DNA of 43,388 nucleotides from an uncultured Bacteroidales bacterium (GCA_946406015.1 CAMJJD010000011.1:1-43388), one strand, 5' to 3'. Positions 34,973 to 42,571 are shown, numbered from the stretch's first letter. Program-made: numbers and translations. Notes: generated by a model from the letters alone, not told the origin.

Positions 34973-36364
34973 CTAATTATTCAGCAGGTTCTCGAGTGCT
35001 ATCTGGGCGGAGATGACGTTCATCACGGCCTGGATGTAGTTGCTCTGGGCCGAGATGATGTCGGTCGAGGCGTTGGTGACTTCGAGGCTGCTGGCGCGGC
35101 CATAGTTATATTTCTCGGTGATGTTGTTGAAGACGCGTTGTGTGACGTCGATGTTGCGGCGCTGGATGTCGTAGGTCTCGAGGGCCGAGGCAAGGTCGTA
35201 GCAGAGCTGGTTGTACTGCACGCGTAGGCCGTCTTCGGCCTGCTGGCGGTTGTTGAGGGCCTCCTGGTAGTCGATTTTGGCGCTCTTGAGGTTGGCCGCG
35301 CGGGTGCCGCTGCTGAAGAGGGGTAGGGAGAGCGAGGCGCCTATCATGTTGGGCGGCGTCATGTTGAAGCCTTCGTCGCGGCCGAAGTAGGTCTTGTTGC
35401 TGTATTGGTAGTAGGCCGAGAGGGTGGGGGCGAAGTCCATCCACGCCATGGTGACGTTCTTCTCGGCGAGTTTCTCGTTCTGCTCGAGGAGTTGGTAGCT
35501 GTAGTTCTTCGTGATGTCGAATCCGCGGCCCAGCAGGGCGGTGGCGTTGTCGACGCTGAGCAGTTCGTCGATGTTGGAGGTGAGCACGAGCTGTGCGTTG
35601 ACGTCGGCGCCTAGTTGCAGCAACATAGAGTTGCGGAGCATCTGGAGCGAGCGTTTGGTGCTGTTGATGCTGCTCTTGAGTTGAGCCACCTGCACCTGCA
35701 GCTTGTCGGCGTCGACTTGCTCGGCGGCGCCCACGTTGACAGCGGCCTGGCTGGTGGCGGCGAGGCGTTCGAGGTTGGCGAGCGAGGAGTCGAGGAGGCC
35801 CACGGTCTGTTCCATGGCCAGGATGCTGACGTAGATGTTTTTCACGTTGGCACGGGTGGTCTGTTCGGTCTGTTGGCGGCTGATGTCGGTCATGTCCATG
35901 GCGATGTTCTGCAGCATGGTTCCGACAATCTGGGCGCCGGTAAGGGCGATGGAGGCGGTGATGCTGAAGGTGCCGCTGGGGTTCATGGCGATGCCGTCGT
36001 CGCTGGAGCTGGACTCGCTGCCGCTTGAGGGAAACGAGATGGGCATGGTCATACCGCCGATGGTGATGGAGTCGGGCATCATGGACATCATGCTGCCGCC
36101 ACCGCCGAAGTGCATCTTGTAGCCACACATGTTCTGGTAGTCGAATCCCGCCTTCACCTGCGGAAGCATGGTGCTGAGGGTCTTCCAGCGGCTGAGCTCG
36201 GCCTTCTTCACGTCGAGGTCGGCATTCTGCATGGCGGCGTTGTGCTCGACGGCATACTGCTGGGCCTCGGCGAGGCTCAGCCGCAGCACGGGCTGTTCCT
36301 GTGCCGCAGCCATCAGGCCGAAAGCCATCAGTGTCATTGTCAGGGTTATTCTTTTCAGTGTCAT
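34973..36364 (-). CDS. TolC-like outer-membrane efflux protein
   Basis: A 463-residue protein with a signal peptide (...MAFGLMAAAQ) and the duplicated helical-barrel pattern of the OEP family: NAAMQNADLDVKKAELSRWK and ...NNRQQAEDGLRVQYNQLCYD, then SLEVTNASTDIISAQSNYIQ near the end. It forms the outer-membrane channel of the tripartite pump. The insert GGGGSMMSMMPDSITIGGMT around residues 86-105 is Met/Gly-rich and not typical; similar inserts are seen in some Bacteroidetes OEPs. Confidence 0.93.
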   Translation of the reverse strand: MTLKRITLTMTLMAFGLMAAAQEQPVLRLSLAEAQQYAVEHNAAMQNADLDVKKAELSRWKTLSTMLPQVKAGFDYQNMCGYKMHFGGGGSMMSMMPDSITIGGMTMPISFPSSGSESSSSDDGIAMNPSGTFSITASIALTGAQIVGTMLQNIAMDMTDISRQQTEQTTRANVKNIYVSILAMEQTVGLLDSSLANLERLAATSQAAVNVGAAEQVDADKLQVQVAQLKSSINSTKRSLQMLRNSMLLQLGADVNAQLVLTSNIDELLSVDNATALLGRGFDITKNYSYQLLEQNEKLAEKNVTMAWMDFAPTLSAYYQYSNKTYFGRDEGFNMTPPNMIGASLSLPLFSSGTRAANLKSAKIDYQEALNNRQQAEDGLRVQYNQLCYDLASALETYDIQRRNIDVTQRVFNNITEKYNYGRASSLEVTNASTDIISAQSNYIQAVMNVISAQIALENLLNN

Positions 36365-36395
36365 CTATTATAGATAATTATGTTTACATTATTAT

Positions 36396-37031
36396 TTATT
36401 TCACTTCAAGCTCTTCCATCACTTGGCGGAAGTGGGGTTCCGACTCCTCGTAGCGTTTGATAGTGTCGGTCGACATGAGACCGCGGAGGTAGGTGAAGCA
36501 AATCTCGTTGAGGCGGTGGAGGTAGGTTTTTTGGTCGTCGACATCGGAGAGGCGGTGTTGCTGGATGAGGTCGCAGAGGAAGTCGACGGCCACGTCGATG
36601 TCGGCGTCGGGGCGCAGGTAGTTGTGTTGCTGCACGTATTCCATGCCATGGTGCATCATGGTGTGGAGCGCCTCGGTGTGGAGGCGGAAGAAGCGGTCGT
36701 GGATTTCAGGATAGTAGCGTTCGGCTTCGTCGAGCAGACGGCGGTAGCGGTGGTTGCTGTCGGCCCCGACGCGCAGCATGTACATGGCCACCAGCAGGGG
36801 TTCGTCGACCTTGCTGTGTGCCTGACGGTGCATCTCGTTGAGGCGGTCGTGGACCTGCATGAGGCATTCGGCCAGGAGCTCCTCCTTGTTGGCGAAGGTC
36901 TCGTAGAGGGTGCGTTTCGAGATATGGAGCGACTGGGCGATGTCGTCCATCGTCACTCCGCGGCAACCGCGCGAGTTGAACATCTGCAACGCAGTCTCCA
37001 CTATTTTTTCTTTTATTTCTTCTGTGGCCAC
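36396..37031 (-). CDS. TetR-family transcription repressor
   Basis: A 211-residue protein: N-terminal HTH (TMDDIAQSLHISKRTLYETF, residues ~25-45) and a helical ligand-binding domain. GTG 37031 (VATEEIKEKIVETALQ) is chosen because GGAAG lies just upstream; a GTG at 37067 would add 12 residues. It begins the efflux operon 31 bases upstream of the TolC gene, in the same direction, so it probably represses the operon it belongs to and is relieved by a pump substrate. Confidence 0.88.
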   Translation of the reverse strand: MATEEIKEKIVETALQMFNSRGCRGVTMDDIAQSLHISKRTLYETFANKEELLAECLMQVHDRLNEMHRQAHSKVDEPLLVAMYMLRVGADSNHRYRRLLDEAERYYPEIHDRFFRLHTEALHTMMHHGMEYVQQHNYLRPDADIDVAVDFLCDLIQQHRLSDVDDQKTYLHRLNEICFTYLRGLMSTDTIKRYEESEPHFRQVMEELEVK

Positions 37032-37104
37032 TTTTCTTCCAATCCTTTGAATTGTAAACGATAACACGTGATTCTTTGTGTATTATACGGCTTCAAAGGC
37101 GGTG

Positions 37105-37112
37105 CAAAGATA
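37105..37112 (-). promoter_or_regulatory. -7 box of the efflux operon
   Basis: Minus strand reads TATCTTTGCACC, perfect TAnnTTTG with GCA extension, about 70 bases before the TetR start. Confidence 0.72.
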
Positions 37113-37115
37113 CAG

Positions 37116-37151
37116 AAAACTCCGAAAACGTTTCTGGTTTTCGGAGTTTTT
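37116..37151 (-). terminator. Terminator downstream of yajC
   Basis: AAAACTCCGAAAAC / GTTTTCGGAGTTTT with a 7-base loop and T runs on both strands. It separates yajC transcripts from the efflux promoter a few bases further on. Confidence 0.8.
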
Positions 37152-37169
37152 GTAGTGTTAAATAAACTT

Positions 37170-37369
37170 AATGAGTGGAAGAGTGGAAGAGTGGAAGAGT
37201 GACAGAGTGGAAGAGTTGAAGAGTGACAGAGTGGAAGAGGTCATTAACCATTAACCATTACCCATTACCCCAAGCAGTGCATTTGTCTTTAACTTCTAGT
37301 GAGCGGAGCGAACGATCAATTCTTTAACTTCTTTAACTTCCATAATCTTTAACCATTAACCGTTAACCA
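37170..37369. repeat. GAGTGGAA octamers, ATTAACC 7-mers and mirror-tract module, copy G (inverted)
   Basis: About eight GAGTGGAA/GAGTGACA units (37172-37240), ATTAACC units (37242-37270 and 37352-37376), and between them the left half of the module in reverse orientation: minus strand GTTAAAGAATTGATCG, TTCGCTCCGCTCA, CTAGAAGTTAAAGACAA. No gene seen in 37113-37369. Confidence 0.88.
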
Positions 37370-37657
37370 TTAACCATTCTTCCGTTCGGGGATAGGCTGG
37401 AGGGTGGCGAGCTGCACTTTCATACGCACGCCGGGGGCGGCTTCAACGGTGGCCATGCCGTGGTCGGCGCTGACGAAGGTGACATGCACGCCGCCGGCGG
37501 TCATCACGCGGTCTCCGTTCTTGAGGCTTTCGCGGTAGGCGGCTTCTTTCTTGGTTTTGTCGCTCTGGGGTTTGATGAGGAAGAAATAGAATACGGCAAT
37601 CATTGCCACAATCATGATGGCGGTCTTCCAGCCATTGGCGATGTCGAGTAGTAGCAT
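37370..37657 (-). CDS. yajC: Preprotein translocase accessory protein YajC
   Basis: A 95-residue protein with one membrane segment (TAIMIVAMIAVFYFFLIKPQ, residues ~12-31) followed by a Lys-rich stretch and the conserved small beta domain with LKNGDRVMTAGGVHVTF. It is part of the SecDF-YajC complex that assists Sec export. The end is reached inside an ATTAACC tract. Confidence 0.95.
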   Translation of the reverse strand: MLLLDIANGWKTAIMIVAMIAVFYFFLIKPQSDKTKKEAAYRESLKNGDRVMTAGGVHVTFVSADHGMATVEAAPGVRMKVQLATLQPIPERKNG

Positions 37658-37745
37658 CTTACATTTGTTTTTAATTTGCTCTTATAACGGACATGCAATT
37701 CTTTTATTGCTACTTCGTAAAAAAAATAGTGAGGAACAATAATTC

Positions 37746-39179
37746 ATGATTCGGGTCGTTAATGGAGGTATGAATAACACAGACAAGTATCACGCACTGA
37801 GGGAACAATACCCAGTGTTCGAATATGTGGCCTACCACTGGAAGGAGGAGGCTGAAGGGCTGCGACTGTGGTTCGACTTCCGCATGGGCGACGTGGAGTT
37901 CCATCCTACGGCGCTCGTCGAACGACGTCCGTTCCTTGATTTCAACGTTCCTCATTCAGCTATCAACTCCATTGTGTTCGATATCGGCATGGTGGAGTTG
38001 GTGAGCTACTGGAAAAGTGCCTGTCCGCCGACGGTGCGGGTGCTTTGTGGTTCGCTCACGGAGGAGCAGGTGGCCTTTTGGCGTAAGCTTTACTGGAACG
38101 GCCTCGGCGAGTTCTACTATATTAATAGCCTCACCCCCGACCCCTCTCCCAAAGGCGAGGGGAGTGATGTGTTTATGACTATTCAATGCGAGGGCCAGTC
38201 GTTTGTTACAGCCCCCCTCTCCGCTCGGAGAGGGGTTGGGGGTGAGGCCTACCTCGTGCCCATCGGTGGCGGCAAGGACTCGGTGGTGACATTGGAGTTG
38301 CTGCGGAGGGCAGGGAAGATGATTCGGCCGCTGATTATGAACCCCCGCGGCGCTACCGTGGAGTGCGCCCGTGTGGCGGGCTTTCCCGTCGACGAGGTGC
38401 TGGTGATACGCCGCACCATCGACCCCACGCTTCTGGACCTCAACGCCAAAGGCTACCTCAACGGGCATACCCCCTTCAGCGCCATGCTGGCCTTCTACAC
38501 ACGGCTGGCGGCGCTCCTCAGCGGCATCCCCAATGTGGCGCTCAGCAACGAGAGCTCGGCCAACGAGAGCACCGTCCTCGGCACCGATGTCAACCACCAA
38601 TACTCCAAGAGCCTCGAGTTCGAAGATGACTTCCAGAAATATGTGAATGAAGAATTAAGAATGAAGAATGAAGAATCTTCGTTCAACTATTTTTCTTTCT
38701 TAAGGCCGCTGAGCGAGCTGCAGATAGCCATGCTGTTCAGCCGCTTCACGCAGTATCACGACGTGTTCCGCTCGTGCAACGTGGGCAGCAAGCAGGACAT
38801 CTGGTGCGGCCACTGCGCCAAGTGTCTCTTCGCCTACATCATCCTTTCGCCGTTCATAGAGCCGGCAAGGCTCAACCAGATATTCGGCAAGTCGATGCTC
38901 GACGACCTCACGCTGCAGCACGAGTTCCGTCAGTTGCTGGGTGAGGCGGAGACCAAGCCCTTCGAATGCGTAGGCACCGTGAGTGAGGTGCGCCAGGCGT
39001 TGGCGATGACCATGGAGCGCTGGTACAAGGCGGGCCGCAGGCCCGTCCTCCTTAATGACCTTAAAGGCCTTAAAGACTTTATAGACCTTTTCCCCCTCAA
39101 TTCCCTTTTGCCCATCGGCAACCTCACTCCCGAGGAGCGTCAAATACTGCAAGCAGCATGTACAGAGAAGAGCAACTGA
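37746..39179 (+). CDS. murL: MurL-like UDP-MurNAc-L-Ala-L-Glu epimerase
   Basis: A 477-residue cytoplasmic protein. In the known route (worked out in Xanthomonas), MurD2 adds L-Glu to UDP-MurNAc-L-Ala and MurL then epimerises it to D-Glu using ATP. Visible MurL-type features are the nucleotide loop PIGGGKDSVVTLEL (172-185), LSNESSANEST with GTDVNHQYSKSLEFEDDF (~270-305) and the late WCGHCAKCLFAYI. The next gene is a MurD-type ligase overlapping by 22 bases, the same pairing as murD2-murL. Start 37746 or 37770 (GGAGG just before it) are both possible. Two repeat-derived insertions lie in frame: residues ~128-168, just before the nucleotide loop, and ~300-312. Confidence 0.8.
   Translation: MIRVVNGGMNNTDKYHALREQYPVFEYVAYHWKEEAEGLRLWFDFRMGDVEFHPTALVERRPFLDFNVPHSAINSIVFDIGMVELVSYWKSACPPTVRVLCGSLTEEQVAFWRKLYWNGLGEFYYINSLTPDPSPKGEGSDVFMTIQCEGQSFVTAPLSARRGVGGEAYLVPIGGGKDSVVTLELLRRAGKMIRPLIMNPRGATVECARVAGFPVDEVLVIRRTIDPTLLDLNAKGYLNGHTPFSAMLAFYTRLAALLSGIPNVALSNESSANESTVLGTDVNHQYSKSLEFEDDFQKYVNEELRMKNEESSFNYFSFLRPLSELQIAMLFSRFTQYHDVFRSCNVGSKQDIWCGHCAKCLFAYIILSPFIEPARLNQIFGKSMLDDLTLQHEFRQLLGEAETKPFECVGTVSEVRQALAMTMERWYKAGRRPVLLNDLKGLKDFIDLFPLNSLLPIGNLTPEERQILQAACTEKSN
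38129..38247 (+). repeat. In-frame inverted-repeat element inside murL
   Basis: Arms CCTCACCCCCGACCCCTCT (38129-38147) plus CC and the complement at 38227-38247, 21 bases with one mismatch; second tier CAAAGGCGAGG and CTCCGCTCGG inside. The translated arms read LTPDPSPKGEG and PLSARRGVGGEA. This GC-rich sequence is a dispersed palindrome known from many bacterial genomes, here read through without a stop. A second tract, GAAGAATTAAGAATGAAGAA, lies at 38643-38677. Confidence 0.9.
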
Positions 39180-40441
39180 AAGCCCTGCTGGCGGGCAGGC
39201 GCATACTGATAGCCGGCTACGGCCGCGAGGGCATGAGTGCCGAGCGGCTCATCCGACGGCTGGTGCCCGGGGCCGACTGCACCGTGGCCACGCAGGTGGA
39301 AAAAGGCAGGTGGAAAGACCAGGAAGGGCAATGGCACAACGACTGGCCTTTCGACATGGTCGTTAAAAGCCCCGGTATACCCACTTTCCACATTCCACAT
39401 TCCACTTTCCACTTAACCTCCCTCACCGACCTCTTCCTGCAAGTTTACGGCGACCTTACCATCGGCGTCACCGGCACCAAAGGCAAGAGCACCACCGCCT
39501 CGCTGATACATCATCTGCTTCCGGGCAGCATTCTGGCCGGCAATATCGGTATACCGCTGTTCGACATCCTCGACGACATACAAGAGGACAGCATTGTGGT
39601 GGCCGAGCTCAGCTGCCACCAGCTAGAGAACATACACCGCGGCCCCCACGTCGCCGTGTTGCTCAACCTCTTCCAAGAGCACCTCGACCACTATGAGAAC
39701 TATATGGGCTACAAGATGGCCAAGATGCAGATTGGATTGAAGCAGCAAGCGGGCGACCACTTCTTCTACTGCACCGACAATGAGGAACTGCGTTTGTTAG
39801 TCGAAGAGTTGAAAAGTCAAAGAGTCGAAGAGTCGAAGAGTCACCCCTATTCCATCAATGAAATCAGTGACGAGGAGCGGCTGTTGCTCGACGCTTGTCC
39901 GTTGGAGGGTGAGCATAACAGGAGCAATGCTTTGGTCGCTTGCAGGGTTGCATCGCTCGTGACGCGTCAGCCGATTTCAACTTTCAGCATTCCACTTTCA
40001 ACTTTCCATGGCCTCCGCCATAGGATGGAGAAAGTGGGGGTGTATCAGGGTGTCACGTGGTATGACGACAGCATCAGCACCATCCCCGCCGCCGCCATCG
40101 CCGCCGTGCGGGCCCTCGGCCGTGTCGACACGCTCATCCTTGGAGGCTTCGACCGCGGCATCGACTACACGCCGCTGGTCGACTTCCTCAAGGAGAACCC
40201 GATACAGAATCTGGTGTTTGTCGGACAGGCAGGAAGAAGAATATATAAGGAGCTTTCAACTTTCAATTTTCAATTTTCAACTTTCATCGAGGACGACTAC
40301 ACCAAGATAGTCCCTTGGTGTGCCTCGGTGACCCCGCAGGGTGGGGTGGTGCTCCTCTCGCCTGCGGCGGCAAGCTACGACGCTTTCAAGAACTTCGAGG
40401 TGCGCGGCGACTTCTTCCGCGAACAGATTTTAAAACTATGA
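39158..40441 (+). CDS. murD2: MurD-type ligase, probable MurD2 (UDP-MurNAc-L-Ala--L-Glu ligase)
   Basis: A 427-residue Mur ligase. N-terminal Rossmann-like domain, then the P-loop GVTGTKGKSTTASLI (103-117), ILAGNIGIPLFDI, ELSCHQL, NLFQEHLDHYENY, and the C-terminal domain HRMEKVGVYQGVTWYDDSIS with LSPAAASYDAFKNFEVRGD. Overlap with murL and the lack of a nearby mraY/murG cluster suggest that this is the L-Glu-adding MurD2 rather than the housekeeping MurD, which should be elsewhere. Four short tracts are read in frame: TFHIPHSTFH, ELKSQRVEESKS, STFSIPLSTFH and LSTFNFQFSTF. The next gene overlaps by 4 bases (ATGA). Confidence 0.82.
   Translation: MYREEQLKALLAGRRILIAGYGREGMSAERLIRRLVPGADCTVATQVEKGRWKDQEGQWHNDWPFDMVVKSPGIPTFHIPHSTFHLTSLTDLFLQVYGDLTIGVTGTKGKSTTASLIHHLLPGSILAGNIGIPLFDILDDIQEDSIVVAELSCHQLENIHRGPHVAVLLNLFQEHLDHYENYMGYKMAKMQIGLKQQAGDHFFYCTDNEELRLLVEELKSQRVEESKSHPYSINEISDEERLLLDACPLEGEHNRSNALVACRVASLVTRQPISTFSIPLSTFHGLRHRMEKVGVYQGVTWYDDSISTIPAAAIAAVRALGRVDTLILGGFDRGIDYTPLVDFLKENPIQNLVFVGQAGRRIYKELSTFNFQFSTFIEDDYTKIVPWCASVTPQGGVVLLSPAAASYDAFKNFEVRGDFFREQILKL
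39382..40287 (+). repeat. Four in-frame tracts inside the MurD-type gene
   Basis: 39382-39416 (CATTCCACTTTCCAC units), 39800-39844 (GTCGAAGA octamers), 39974-40008 (ACTTTCA units) and 40253-40287 (TTTCAATTTTCAA units). Every one is open in the gene frame and adds a short Ser/Thr/Phe- or Glu/Ser-rich peptide between conserved blocks. Confidence 0.9.
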
Positions 40442-41535
40442 TTGACTACAAAGAGATTAGGCATCAGCTTCACGAGCACCCGCAGACGGCGGGCTGCGAG
40501 GAGTTTGCCCATGATATGATTGTCCGCCATCTGCAAGGACTGCACCCCGACAAGGTCTACACCCATGTGGGCGGCTACGGTGTCATCGCCGTGTGGGGCA
40601 AGGACCCGCAGGCGGAGACGATTGCCTTCCGAGCCGACACGGACGCGTTGCCCATCGGTCACCGCTGCGGACACGACGGCCACACCACCATCCTCCTTCG
40701 CCTGGCCGAGCTTGTCGACTCCGCCAACCAGAACACTGAACACTTGACACCAAACATTAAAAGCAACATCCTGTTGCTTTTTCAGCCTGCCGAAGAGACC
40801 GGCACAGGCTCCTCTGCCGTCATCGAGAGCGGCATCTTGCAGCAGTACGACATCCGTGCCTTCTACGCTCTCCACAACGTCCCCGGCTATCCGCAGGGCA
40901 CCGTGGTCCTCTGTCCGCACACCTTCGCCGCCGCCTCAACGGGGGTCGTCTACCGTCTGGACGGCCGCGAGACACATGCTTCCACGCCGGAACTGGGAAT
41001 CAATCCGGGATTGGCTATTGCCGAAATTATCAATAGGTTCAATAGATTTATGGATTTCCGCGAAGCGGGGAAAACAAGCGACTTCAGGCAATCAACACTC
41101 ATCTGTGTCCGCATCGGGCAGCCCGCTTTCGGCACCTCGGCCGGACACGGCGAGGTGATGTTCACCCTCCGTGCTTTCACCAACGCCGACATGGAACAAC
41201 TGCTGTCCGACGCCAACAATGCAGTGGACGAAACCGCACGGTGCTACGGTCTGTCGGTGACCCGCACCCTCGTGGAGCCCTTCCACGCCACAGAGAACCA
41301 CCCGGAATGTGTGAATGTGTTAATGCGTGAATGTGTTAATGCTGTAATAAAAGAGGAGCCGTTCAGGTGGAGCGAAGACTTCGCCGAATATCTCCTCCGT
41401 TGGCCGGGAGCCATGTTCGGCATCGGCAGCGGCGAGCGGCAACCCGAGCTGCACCATCCCGACTACGACTTCCCCGACGCCCTCGTCGAACCCGCCGCTC
41501 GGCTCTTCTTCCAGCTGGCACAGCGAAAAAATTAA
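40438..41535 (+). CDS. M20-family amidohydrolase/peptidase
   Basis: A 365-residue zinc-dependent hydrolase of the hippuricase/aminoacylase type. AFRADTDALPIGHRCGHDGH (about 65-85) and LFQPAEETGTGSS carry zinc-binding His and the catalytic Glu pair; HASTPELGINPG and HHPDYDFPDAL contain later His ligands. It removes an acyl or amino acid group from a peptide-like substrate; with murL and murD2 in the same operon, a peptidoglycan-derived substrate is a guess. ATG overlaps the murD2 stop. Tracts at 40732-40763 and 41308-41351 are read in frame. Confidence 0.87.
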   Translation: MIDYKEIRHQLHEHPQTAGCEEFAHDMIVRHLQGLHPDKVYTHVGGYGVIAVWGKDPQAETIAFRADTDALPIGHRCGHDGHTTILLRLAELVDSANQNTEHLTPNIKSNILLLFQPAEETGTGSSAVIESGILQQYDIRAFYALHNVPGYPQGTVVLCPHTFAAASTGVVYRLDGRETHASTPELGINPGLAIAEIINRFNRFMDFREAGKTSDFRQSTLICVRIGQPAFGTSAGHGEVMFTLRAFTNADMEQLLSDANNAVDETARCYGLSVTRTLVEPFHATENHPECVNVLMRECVNAVIKEEPFRWSEDFAEYLLRWPGAMFGIGSGERQPELHHPDYDFPDALVEPAARLFFQLAQRKN

Positions 41536-41540
41536 TAATC

Positions 41541-41568
41541 AGGGGCGGCGGATGCATCCGCCACCCCT
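41541..41568 (+). terminator. Hairpin after the murL operon
   Basis: AGGGGCGGCGGATG / CATCCGCCACCCCT, complementary but for one pair, 6 bases after the M20 stop. T-tail is weak. Confidence 0.6.
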
Positions 41569-41603
41569 GATTTCAGCTCCTTTTCAGCCGGCAATCGTGT
41601 ATA

Positions 41604-41703
41604 ATGTTAAGTGTTAAGTGTTAAGTGCTTTTCGGCTCTTTGACTTTTCGACTCTTTGACTCTTTGACTCTTTGGCTTTTCGACTCTTCGACTCTTCGAC
41701 TTT
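41604..41703. repeat. TTAAGTG and GACTCTTT tracts
   Basis: GTTAAGT seven-mers (41606-41630), then about nine octamers of the GACTCTTT/GACTCTTC type that end at the stop codon of the minus gene. Confidence 0.85.
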
Positions 41704-42372
41704 TTATCTGGCGCGAGTCTTTCCGCTGCCGCTGGTGGTCGTCGTGGTGCCGGAAGTGCCGGAGGTGCCGGTCGTCGAGGTGCCGGTCTTCTTCTCCAGC
41801 TTGATGTAGTCGGGGAAGGGTACCTGTGCCGTACCGACGCTGATGCTGGGCTTCACACGCAGACCCACCTTCGACGAGATGCCCTCGTTGGTGAAGCTGC
41901 TGGCGAAGTTCTTGAGAGCGTCGACTCCTTTCTTCGAGAAGAGGTCGGCCAGCTCGGCGTTCACACCCAGCGGCACGGTGGTCGTGGCGCTCGGCTTGAT
42001 GGTGTAGCCCTTGCTGTTCACGCCATTGGCCATGTCGGTGCCGTCAATGGCCAGAATCCAGTCGAGGGCCGTCATGGCGGCCTTGGTGGTCGTGGGGTTG
42101 GTGATGTCCACATTCACGTCCATCGTCAGCGGTACCTTCTTGCTCTGGTAGGCGGCCACGAGTTTCACCACGTCGGTGGCCGTCAGGTTGCCCTGGGTGA
42201 GGTTTTTCACATTCACGCCCGCCACATTGACGTTGGTGACGTTTTTAAGGTTGAATTCGCAGTTCGCAAGGTTGGCAACGCTGGCGAACTGGTCGGCGAC
42301 CTGGGTCAGTACGTCGCACGAACTCAGCAGGATAGAACCTGCAATGACTAATGCTAAGGTTATTTTTTTCAT
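41704..42372 (-). CDS. Lipoprotein with LEA type 2-like domain
   Basis: A 222-residue lipoprotein, lipobox LLSSCDV (Cys19). Residues ~60-190 have the pattern of LEA-14/WHy domains: VPLTMDVNVDITNPTTTKAA, WILAIDGTDMANG and KPSATTTVPLGVNAELADLF. Such domains are small beta sandwiches in plant and bacterial stress proteins; the role in the envelope is unknown. The end is a Gly/Thr/Ser linker (TGTSTTGTSGTSG) followed by a basic end. ATG 42372 is chosen by the signal peptide; the only -7 box is 5 bases upstream. Confidence 0.75.
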   Translation of the reverse strand: MKKITLALVIAGSILLSSCDVLTQVADQFASVANLANCEFNLKNVTNVNVAGVNVKNLTQGNLTATDVVKLVAAYQSKKVPLTMDVNVDITNPTTTKAAMTALDWILAIDGTDMANGVNSKGYTIKPSATTTVPLGVNAELADLFSKKGVDALKNFASSFTNEGISSKVGLRVKPSISVGTAQVPFPDYIKLEKKTGTSTTGTSGTSGTTTTTSGSGKTRAR

Positions 42373-42376
42373 GCTG

Positions 42377-42384
42377 CAAAGATA
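42377..42384 (-). promoter_or_regulatory. -7 box very close to the lipoprotein start codon
   Basis: Minus strand reads TATCTTTGCAGCATG: a perfect TAnnTTTG with its last base 5 bases from the ATG, suggesting a leaderless message. Confidence 0.5.
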
Positions 42385-42483
42385 CGTAAAAAAAATGAAC
42401 CGTGCGTCGGTTGTTGAAAAAAAACTGGCATCACCCCCTGCCGCTCCCCAGGTCAACCCGCCCTTTTGCCCGCTATAGGTCCA

Positions 42484-42571
42484 TTTGTTGTTCGTTTGTT
42501 GTTCGTTTCAAAAACGAACAACAAACGAACAACAAACGAACAACAAACGAACAACAAACGAACAACAACTG
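42484..42571. repeat. AAACGAACAAC 11-mer mirror tract
   Basis: Left arm TTTGTTGTTCGTTTGTTGTT (42484-42503 and on to 42508), right arm five complementary 11-mers AAACGAACAAC from 42510. Wider flanks are C-rich on the left (42431-42475) and G-rich on the right (42595-42640) and are partly complementary. Together with the promoter this accounts for the interval 42373-42701; no gene seen. Confidence 0.92.

Noticed and set aside
37746-39179. PP-loop ATPase or tRNA-modifying enzyme
   Set aside because: GGGKDS alone would allow it, but the NHQYSKS and WCGHCAKC blocks and the Mur ligase partner fit MurL better.
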